From CAYUFF01 sp964444075 (GTDB lineage Archaea > Aenigmatarchaeota > Aenigmatarchaeia > CG10238-14 > SCSR01): a DNA stretch of 11,886 nucleotides. Position numbers and translations under genes: made by a program. The stretch lies in the NCBI GenBank assembly GCA_964444075.1, contig CAYUFF010000023.1, positions 1-11,886 on the forward strand, written 5' to 3'. Each line of letters begins with the position of its first letter. The stretch's first letter is position 1. A model generated the notes under the pieces. The model did not search any database and was not told where the DNA came from. It saw only the letters and a program-made list of their open reading frames with translations. Shown here piece by piece: positions 6,411 to 10,999 of the stretch.

Positions 6411-7489
6411 GGGCCGCGGAGTTTGCGAAGGAAAGGTTGGAAAGGTTGGGTAGGGAAGTCCTGGAAGAGATCGAGAAGGGGGAAAACCCGAAGATAAGGA
6501 TTCCCGTAAGGGCTCTGAGCAACGTGTTTTTCGACCAGGGAAGCATGAGCTTGACTCTCGGGGATAGGTTTGCCAAGAGGTTTTTGTTCCACGCCGCCCA
6601 CGCGAAAAAGTTTACCCAAACGATGATGGTCGCCGCTTTCTGCTACGAGCTGCTGAGGGAAGGGATCCACACGAGCTTGAGGGACATGTTCTACGCGCTG
6701 AAAAGGACGTTCCCGAACTCCAACGAGAACACCTTCGACGAGCAGAGGGAGAGCGACGTGGTAGTGGTCGACTTGGAAGTCGCGCTGAACGTGCTCAGGG
6801 AGCAGTTGCACCTGATAGCCGATACTAGGGGCAGGGTGGTCGGTAACGTCGTGATAAAGGACGGGAGGGACACGATCGACTGGAGTAAGCTCGGAAGGGG
6901 AGGATGGCACATACCGTCGACGGTGGAGGACATAGAGTTCAGGGAGGTGGACGCCGAGTACGTCCTCGTCGTAGAGAAGAACGCCGCGTGGGAGAGGCTT
7001 AACGAGGATAGGTTTTGGGAGAAGCACAGGTGTATCCTGATAGGAGTCCAGGGTCAGGCGGCTAGGGGGGCCAGGAGGCTGATCCAAAGGCTCGCGAAGG
7101 AGTTCAAACTCCCGGTCTACGTCCTCACGGACCTGGACGCGTACGGCCTCTACATCTTTTCCGTGATAAAGTACGGCAGCATCTCCCTAGCGCACATCTC
7201 AGACAGGCTCGGAACGCCCACCGCCAAGTTCCTGGGGCTGAGCGTCGACGACATAGACGAGTACAACCTGCACAACTACACGATAAAGGCTACCGAAGCC
7301 GACATCAAGAGGGCCAGAGAACTCCTCGGCTACGAATGGTTCCAGAGGAAGGAGTGGCAGGCGATGTTGAAGGAAATGATAAGGAGGAAAATCAAGGCAG
7401 AGCTCGAGGCACTCTCGGGTAAGGGGATAAGGTTCATAAGCCAAACCTACATACCGAAGAAGATTGAAAACGGAGAGTTCCTCGATTGA
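6407..7489 (+). CDS. top6A: Type II DNA topoisomerase VI subunit A (Spo11-like)
   Basis: This is the DNA-cleaving subunit (360 aa), homologous to Spo11. The winged-helix domain carries the catalytic tyrosine in SLRDMFYALK (Tyr96), which forms the 5'-phosphotyrosyl bond. The Toprim domain follows, with Glu190 in YVLVVEKNAAW and Asp242/Asp244 in VLTDLDAYGLYIF, the metal-binding acids. Most relatives have Pro where this protein has Ala245 (DxDPxG), a mild change. The C-terminal YGSISLAHISDRLGTP...FLGLSVDDID is typical of archaeal Top6A. Start GTG 6407 overlaps the top6B stop (GTGA) and has GGAGGGTGA six bases upstream. The length is normal for the family. It is co-transcribed with top6B, and the holoenzyme acts on chromosomal DNA. 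Confidence 0.97.
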   Translation: MRAAEFAKERLERLGREVLEEIEKGENPKIRIPVRALSNVFFDQGSMSLTLGDRFAKRFLFHAAHAKKFTQTMMVAAFCYELLREGIHTSLRDMFYALKRTFPNSNENTFDEQRESDVVVVDLEVALNVLREQLHLIADTRGRVVGNVVIKDGRDTIDWSKLGRGGWHIPSTVEDIEFREVDAEYVLVVEKNAAWERLNEDRFWEKHRCILIGVQGQAARGARRLIQRLAKEFKLPVYVLTDLDAYGLYIFSVIKYGSISLAHISDRLGTPTAKFLGLSVDDIDEYNLHNYTIKATEADIKRARELLGYEWFQRKEWQAMLKEMIRRKIKAELEALSGKGIRFISQTYIPKKIENGEFLD

Positions 7490-7520
7490 GCTTCTCTATC
7501 CGAGCGAACACGCGCAAGCC

Positions 7521-7529
7521 CATAAAAAG
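7521..7529 (+). promoter_or_regulatory. TATA box for the 84-aa gene (leaderless)
   Basis: CATAAAAAG is centred about 27 bp before ATG 7553, and no ribosome binding site intervenes. This predicts separate, leaderless transcription after the top6 operon. Confidence 0.5.
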
Positions 7530-7552
7530 TTGACGGTTCAAGTTTTTACTGT

Positions 7553-7807
7553 ATGCCACCCATAGAGCTCACCGAGGAACAGTTCCTCAAGCTCGTGAAG
7601 GCGAGGATGGAGAAGGCGAAGTTGGACGGAGGAGAGGGACCCTACCGGGCGCACCTCGAACTCCTCAAAAAGTACGAAGAGTACAAGAGGAGGGGACTTA
7701 AGATGCGCTTCTACCTCAACCCAGAGGGAGAGGTGTGGCTGGTTCCCTACACCACGGAGGAGCTGGAAATCTTCCGCAAGAAGTACTTGGAGAGTGGCAT
7801 ATACTAA
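7553..7807 (+). CDS. Small charged protein, 84 aa, function unknown
   Basis: I do not recognise this gene. It encodes 84 residues, highly charged. A helical N-terminal two thirds (ELTEEQFLKLVKARMEKAK, then YRAHLELLKKYEEYKRRG) leads to a short strand pair (KMRFYLNPEGEVWLVPYT) and a final helix (EELEIFRKKYLESG). There is no membrane segment, cysteine or known motif. The start is supported by the TATA box about 27 bp upstream, and codon use matches the neighbours. It lies 63 bp after top6A and 182 bp before alba in the same orientation. A role near topoisomerase or chromatin is possible from position alone but is not shown. Confidence 0.7.
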   Translation: MPPIELTEEQFLKLVKARMEKAKLDGGEGPYRAHLELLKKYEEYKRRGLKMRFYLNPEGEVWLVPYTTEELEIFRKKYLESGIY

Positions 7808-7942
7808 GCTTGGAAGGAGGCTCGGGACGAAACAGGCCGGCGGTTTCGCGTAGCTTGGAGGCGTCGACGGATGGGCGAAAGGGAACTAAACCTTCTACCG
7901 CGTTCGCTGCCTCCGGGTGGAGAGCCAGTCTGCGGCCCAGGA

Positions 7943-7958
7943 AACCTTTATAAAGGTT
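7943..7958. promoter_or_regulatory. Perfect 16-bp palindrome containing the alba TATA box
   Basis: AACCTTTATAAAGGTT is a perfect palindrome centred on TTTATAAA, a consensus archaeal TATA box about 40 bp before the alba GTG. Transcription should start near 7976, leaving a short leader with GGTGAG (7981-7986) just before the start. The symmetry could make the promoter bidirectional or serve as a binding site for a dimeric repressor. Confidence 0.65.
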
Positions 7959-7989
7959 AACGTCATAAACTATAAACTAAGGTGAGACT

Positions 7990-8274
7990 GTGGCGGAAGA
8001 AAGACCAGGAGAGAACGTCGTTTACGTGGGTAAGAAGCCTACGATGGCGTACGTGCTTGCAGCGATAACCCAGTTTACCAACGGCCAACCAGAGGTCCAC
8101 GTTAAGGCGAGGGGAAGGGCGATTTCAAGGGCTGTAGACGTGGCGCAAGTCGTCACGAGAAGGTTCATGCAAGACGTGAAGGTGAAGAGGATAGAAATTG
8201 GCACCGAAGAAAGGGAGGTCGAGGGAAGGAAAGTGAACGTTTCTACCATAGACATCGTGCTGGGGAAGGAGTGA
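7990..8274 (+). CDS. albA: DNA/RNA-binding protein Alba
   Basis: This 94-residue archaeal chromatin protein forms dimers that coat DNA and also bind RNA. It begins with the family core VVYVGKKPTMAYVLAAITQF, in which Lys15-Lys16 correspond to the DNA-contacting, acetylatable lysine pair of Sulfolobus Alba. It continues with VHVKARGRAISRAVDVAQVV and RRFMQDVKVKRIEIGTEE, and ends with the beta-hairpin strand STIDIVLGKE. The length is normal. GTG 7990 is chosen because GGTGAG lies three bases upstream and the N-terminal tail is then the usual short one. A strong palindromic TATA promoter and T-runs just downstream suggest an abundant, mainly single-gene transcript. There is no sign of a second alba copy in the window. 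Confidence 0.96.
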   Translation: MAEERPGENVVYVGKKPTMAYVLAAITQFTNGQPEVHVKARGRAISRAVDVAQVVTRRFMQDVKVKRIEIGTEEREVEGRKVNVSTIDIVLGKE

Positions 8275-8302
8275 AGCGAGTGGCGAAAAAGTAAAGCTTG
8301 GA

Positions 8303-8328
8303 ATTTTTGGGGGGTTTCGGGTTTTTTC
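8303..8328 (+). terminator. T-rich transcription terminator after alba
   Basis: Two T-runs, TTTTT (8304-8308) and TTTTTT (8322-8327), follow the alba stop by about 30-50 bases. Archaeal RNA polymerase stops on such runs without needing a hairpin. Read-through into the next gene is likely partial, since dph6 shows no clear TATA box of its own. Confidence 0.45.
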
Positions 8329-8346
8329 GTTATGGACGGTGAGGCG

Positions 8347-9030
8347 ATGAGGGTCGCCGTGCTGTTTAGCGGTGGAAAGGATAGCAGTCAGGCCGTGAAG
8401 TGGGCTTTGGACAACGGTCACGAAGTCGTCGCCCTGATTTCCGTCAAGCCAAAGAGCGACGAGGCTTACCTCTGGCACTACGCCACCGTAGAGTGGACGC
8501 TGCTCCAAGCTTCCGCGATGGGGATACCGTTGATCATGGTGAAGGCGGATAGGGTAGGAGCGAGGGAGGAGGCCGAGGAAATCGAGAAGGTCTTAAGGAG
8601 GCTCGACGTCGAAGCCCTGATCCTCGGGGGAGTCGGACTGCAGGAGACACAGATAAAGGAGGTTAAGAGGGTCGCCAAGGAGTTCGGGATAGAGGTCATA
8701 GTCCCGTACGAAAACTATACCTCCGAGGAGTTGTTGGAGGAGGAGGTAAAGTCCGGCTTCGAAATCATGATCACCCAGGTCGCCAGCGACGGCCTCGGCC
8801 CGGAGTGGCTGGGCAGGAGGATCACGGAAGAAACTCTAGAAGAGCTCAAGAGGATAAGCAAGAAGTTCGGGATGGACGTGCTCGGGGAAGGAGGGTACTA
8901 CGACACCCTAACCCTAGACGGACCGATCTTCAAGAAGAGGATAGAGGTCTCTGGATTCCACAAGGTTTGGGACGAGAGAACATCCAGCGGTCGTCTGGAG
9001 ATAACCTCGGCTAGGCTCGTCCCGAAGTGA
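8347..9030 (+). CDS. dph6: Diphthine--ammonia ligase (PP-loop ATPase)
   Basis: The enzyme amidates diphthine on elongation factor 2 with ATP and ammonia, the last step of diphthamide synthesis. From ATG 8347 the protein is 227 residues and begins MRVAVLFSGGKDSSQA, with the PP-loop SGGKDS at residues 8-13 that binds ATP pyrophosphate. Later family marks are ALILGGVGLQETQ (90-102) and the C-terminal GEGGYYDTLTLDGPIF (180-195), like the EGGEYHT-type motif of Dph6. I prefer 8347 over ATG 8332 (five residues longer) because relatives begin right at the first strand and GGTGAGG precedes 8347. The gene follows alba by 72 bp and overlaps the opposite-strand FkbM gene by 20 bp at their 3' ends. Confidence 0.88.
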   Translation: MRVAVLFSGGKDSSQAVKWALDNGHEVVALISVKPKSDEAYLWHYATVEWTLLQASAMGIPLIMVKADRVGAREEAEEIEKVLRRLDVEALILGGVGLQETQIKEVKRVAKEFGIEVIVPYENYTSEELLEEEVKSGFEIMITQVASDGLGPEWLGRRITEETLEELKRISKKFGMDVLGEGGYYDTLTLDGPIFKKRIEVSGFHKVWDERTSSGRLEITSARLVPK

Positions 9031-9811
9031 TAACCTTCCGGTTTACGGCGACTTTGTACCCTTCGCAGGGCGTCCTCATGACTTGGAACCCATTCTCCCC
9101 TAGGAAGCTACTGACTTCGTCGTCGTTCTCCTCGTAGACTATCCGCTTTACCCTGCGCAAAAACTTTCCCAAACTCCTCATCGCTTCGAGCTCCGCACCC
9201 TCCACGTCGACCTTCAGCAGCTCAACTTCTTTTATCCCGTACCGCTCCAAAATCCTTTCGAGGGTCGAAGCGCGGACGGCGACGCGATTTTGGTGGCGCC
9301 CCTTCTTCTTGAGAGAAGGACCGGCGGTGTCGTATTCGTCTGGGAGGTAGAGCCAAACCTTCCCACGCTTTTGGCTTACGGCGAGGTTGAGCGGGACGAC
9401 GACGTCCTCCAGAGAGTTCAGGGCTACGTTCCTCTTCAACGCTTCGAAATTCCGCGGCTCAGCCTCCACGGCTATGACCTTCCCTTTTCCCTTCAGCCTC
9501 CTGCCGACCATGACCGTGTACTTTCCGACGTGAGCTCCTACGTCGACGAAAACTCCTCTGGCTACGCTTTCGAAGTACTTCCTCAGCTTCCGTTCGTGGA
9601 ACGGGGCGACTATGCAAAAGTCTCCAGTACCCTTCCTGCAGTAAAAAATCCCGTCGACCGTCCTAACGAGGAGGTCCGTAGGGAGGAACCTGAACTTCGA
9701 GCTTTTCCTACGAGTCAAGAAACTTACGACGCAACCCAACGAGAAACAGATGAGGGAGAGTAGCGAACGAACGTCCATTGGCACTAAGAGAAACCTCCGG
9801 AGCTCCCGCAT
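9011..9811 (-). CDS. FkbM-family SAM-dependent methyltransferase
   Basis: This 266-residue protein probably transfers a methyl group from S-adenosylmethionine to a hydroxyl; FkbM relatives often methylate sugars. The Rossmann core is clear: motif I VFVDVGAHVGKYTVMVG (87-103), the acidic end of strand 2 in VIAVEAEPRNFEALKRN (Glu116), and ELLKVDVEGAELEAM (197-211), the FkbM hallmark. The N-terminus has a hydrophobic stretch (LLSLICFSLGCVVSFL, about 17-32), which may anchor it to the membrane or simply be a buried helix. ATG 9811 was chosen; ATG at residue 12 is an alternative. The gene is divergent from tRNA-Ser across about 50 bp and overlaps dph6 tail to tail. No glycosyltransferases lie nearby, so the substrate is unknown. 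Confidence 0.85.
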   Translation of the reverse strand: MRELRRFLLVPMDVRSLLSLICFSLGCVVSFLTRRKSSKFRFLPTDLLVRTVDGIFYCRKGTGDFCIVAPFHERKLRKYFESVARGVFVDVGAHVGKYTVMVGRRLKGKGKVIAVEAEPRNFEALKRNVALNSLEDVVVPLNLAVSQKRGKVWLYLPDEYDTAGPSLKKKGRHQNRVAVRASTLERILERYGIKEVELLKVDVEGAELEAMRSLGKFLRRVKRIVYEENDDEVSSFLGENGFQVMRTPCEGYKVAVNRKVITSGRA

Positions 9812-9833
9812 GAAAGCTTTTAGTTTTTACCGC

Positions 9834-9845
9834 AAAAAATTTATT
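9834..9845. promoter_or_regulatory. A+T element between FkbM gene and tRNA-Ser
   Basis: AAAAAATTTATT lies about 20-25 bp before the tRNA 5' end. Read on the other strand it lies about 25-35 bp before the FkbM ATG. It may be a shared TATA region for the two divergent genes. Confidence 0.35.
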
Positions 9846-9860
9846 GAGTTTTTCGCGAGA

Positions 9861-9978
9861 GCCCGGGTGGCCGAACCAGGTTAAGGCGCCAGCCTCGAGG
9901 CATCGAGGTTAGAGTCGCGACGATGATAGAAAGCTGGTTCCCCTCTGGGGAGTCTGGGTTCAAATCCCAGCCCGGGCG
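9861..9978 (+). tRNA. tRNA-Ser(CGA) with a 32-nt intron
   Basis: The full cloverleaf can be drawn by hand. The acceptor stem is GCCCGGG (9861-9867) with CCCGGGC (9971-9977). The D stem is GCC/GGC, with GG in its loop. The anticodon stem is CCAGC (9889-9893) with GCTGG (9933-9937). The long variable arm is TCCCC-TCT-GGGGA (9939-9951), and the T arm is CTGGG-TTCAAAT-CCCAG (9954-9970). The discriminator is G9978, and CCA is not encoded. The long variable arm with G73 indicates serine rather than leucine (A73). Removing 9900-9931 gives the loop CTCGAGA, with U33 followed by anticodon CGA, which reads UCG. The mature length is 86 nt. Confidence 0.95.
9900..9931 (+). other. tRNA intron at position 37/38, bulge-helix-bulge type
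   Basis: The outer helix is the anticodon stem. The inner helix is CATCG (9901-9905) with CGATG (9921-9925). Between them are 3-nt bulges AGG (9898-9900) and AAA (9930-9932) separated by a 4-pair middle helix, so the splicing endonuclease would cut after 9899 and after 9931. Two of the four middle pairs (C9896-U9927, G9897-A9926) are mismatched, which makes this a relaxed motif. Confidence 0.85.
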
Positions 9979-10036
9979 CACGCTTGAGCTCCCGCGTTGG
10001 GTCGTCGGGCTGCACGTGGGGTAGGCGGGAGGCCGT

Positions 10037-10351
10037 TCAGTCTTTTAGCTTGAGTCTATTTTTCCTAACCAGTTTCCCCAACGATTCCAGGATCTCAGAG
10101 TACCTCGTTCCTGGCGGGAACAAGGAGACTATATCCTCCCACCTGGCGTTAGCGTCAAGTTCTATTCCAACCTCTTCCCCATCGGCTTCGTAGGCACTCG
10201 AGCCACCCCTTCTCTCGCAGGTTAAGTAGTAGCGCACGGTAGAGTCTGAGACACCCAACTCTTCCCCTATCTTCCTGTAAGAAAGACCCTTCTTCCTCCT
10301 TAATTCTTCCATCATCCTTATTTTATCCTCGGATACTTTTCTCTTTCCCAT
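10037..10351 (-). CDS. Small helix-turn-helix protein, putative regulator
   Basis: This is a 104-residue basic protein with one helix-turn-helix in its N-terminal half. KIRMMEELRRKKGL leads into SYRKIGEELGVSDSTVRYYL (about 24-43), the pattern of a sequence-specific DNA-binding recognition helix as in MerR/Xre/resolvase-like HTHs. A short acidic linker (EADGEEVGIELDANA) is followed by a C-terminal helical part, WEDIVSLFPPGTRYSEILESLGKLVRKN, which could mediate dimerisation. ATG 10351 is supported by a TATA box 22-31 bp upstream on the minus strand, predicting a leaderless mRNA. It sits downstream of the Mth938-like gene in the same direction but has its own promoter. The target is unknown; the nearby palindrome at 10813-10828 is one candidate. 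Confidence 0.75.
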   Translation of the reverse strand: MGKRKVSEDKIRMMEELRRKKGLSYRKIGEELGVSDSTVRYYLTCERRGGSSAYEADGEEVGIELDANARWEDIVSLFPPGTRYSEILESLGKLVRKNRLKLKD

Positions 10352-10372
10352 CCTTTAAATTTTAGGAGGTTG

Positions 10373-10382
10373 ATTTTAAAAA
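10373..10382 (-). promoter_or_regulatory. TATA box for the HTH gene (leaderless)
   Basis: On the minus strand this reads TTTTTAAAAT, 22-31 bp before ATG 10351. It lies in the 55-bp spacer after the Mth938-like gene. Confidence 0.5.
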
Positions 10383-10406
10383 GAAGTAAGCTTTCCAGAT
10401 TTTCCG

Positions 10407-10754
10407 TCAGCAAGTGCTGTGCAAAACCAACAGTACTCTCTTACCCTCCTTCACCAACTCGTTGAAAACCTCGCATGCCTTTGGAGTCGTGAAAATCAAA
10501 ACCTCCTTTCCCTCATTCTTTGCCAAAGTAATTGCACTTTCCTCCACCTTTACCACGCCGTAGAAGCCCGTCGCCACTATCAGCACGTCAAAATCCTTCT
10601 TTCGGAGTAGCCCGGAGAGTTCCCTTGCAGAAAACTCATGAGATTTTACCCTTTCTTCTATGTTTCCATCCCACCACACGTACAAATCTTTGCTTCCAAA
10701 GTTCTTTCCGTCGATTTCCATGTTACCAAACTCCACTTTCCCTATGTGTGGCAT
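10407..10754 (-). CDS. Mth938-like domain protein
   Basis: This 115-residue protein matches the Mth938/DUF498 (NDUFAF3-like) fold family, whose archaeal biochemical role is unknown to me. Recognisable parts are the opening IGKVEFGNMEIDGKNFGSKD (4-23), LYVWWDGNIEERV, the core DFDVLIVATGFYGVVKVEE (54-72), LIFTTPKACEVFNELVKEGKRV (86-107), and the family's typical end VLLVLHSTC. I chose ATG 10754 rather than the TTG 14 codons upstream. Relatives start just before FG-x-x-x-IDG, and a TATA-like AAAAAATAATA lies about 25-34 bp before this ATG. The length is then normal for the family. It is the first of two minus-strand genes, with the HTH gene 55 bp downstream. Confidence 0.8.
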   Translation of the reverse strand: MPHIGKVEFGNMEIDGKNFGSKDLYVWWDGNIEERVKSHEFSARELSGLLRKKDFDVLIVATGFYGVVKVEESAITLAKNEGKEVLIFTTPKACEVFNELVKEGKRVLLVLHSTC

Positions 10755-10777
10755 ATCAATATGTGTTGTGAAGGGGG

Positions 10778-10788
10778 TATTATTTTTT
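10778..10788 (-). promoter_or_regulatory. TATA-like element for the Mth938-like gene
   Basis: On the minus strand this reads AAAAAATAATA, 24-34 bp before ATG 10754. It overlaps the codons that the longer TTG-start version would use, which argues for the shorter protein. Confidence 0.45.
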
Positions 10789-10812
10789 GAAGCCAAGAGC
10801 TTTGAGGTAAAA

Positions 10813-10828
10813 TGTTAGACGTCTAACA
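10813..10828. promoter_or_regulatory. Perfect 16-bp palindrome, candidate regulator site
   Basis: TGTTAGACGTCTAACA reads identically on both strands. It lies about 25-35 bp upstream of the Mth938-like TATA element and about 170 bp upstream of the GH130-like gene, between the two divergent genes. The form suits a dimeric HTH regulator, and an HTH gene lies close by. No second copy was noticed in the window. Confidence 0.5.
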
Positions 10829-10999
10829 AAAAGAAGAATGGTAAAGAAAAACTAAAAAAGAAGTATGTAATTTTTCTCAAAGGGAAAAAGAAAGTATGGA
10901 GAGTACGAACTCAAGAGGTCTAAAAAACCAGAAAAACAATATAAGGGAGCTTCGTATAAATTATGTGTAAAACAGAGTAATAGAGAGTGGGAAAGGAGA
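10829..10999 (+). other. A-rich spacer upstream of the GH130-like gene
   Basis: The plus strand is strikingly rich in A and G, unlike the rest of the window. Only tiny frames occur: ATG 10838 (5 codons) and ATG 10896 (24 codons, to 10970). The GH130 frame stays open back to 10871 but contains no start codon before 11000. A TATA box sits at the right end. I see no recognisable gene. Confidence 0.4.
10954..10962 (+). promoter_or_regulatory. TATA box for the GH130-like gene
   Basis: GTATAAATT lies about 40 bp before ATG 11000. It would start transcription near 10983 and leave a short leader holding GGAAAGGAG directly before the ATG. Confidence 0.5.

Noticed and set aside
6119..7087. 322-aa minus-strand open frame across the end of top6B and most of top6A
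   Set aside because: It is the mirror of the Topo VI genes, has Pro/Val/His-rich low-complexity stretches, and matches nothing. Both sense genes have all family motifs.
7808..7942. Possible small RNA gene between the 84-aa gene and the alba promoter
   Set aside because: No tRNA T-arm motif, C/D boxes or well-placed ACA with hairpins could be found on either strand.
9861..9978. Assignment as tRNA-Leu, also a long-variable-arm tRNA
   Set aside because: The discriminator is G rather than A, and the spliced loop places CGA (serine) directly after U33.
10407..10796. TTG start giving a 129-aa Mth938-like protein
   Set aside because: The extra 14 residues are not typical of the family, and the region carries the TATA-like element for ATG 10754.
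10896..10970. 24-codon frame MESTNSRGLKNQ... upstream of the GH130 gene
   Set aside because: Too short, with no clear ribosome site or family; kept only as a remark on the spacer.
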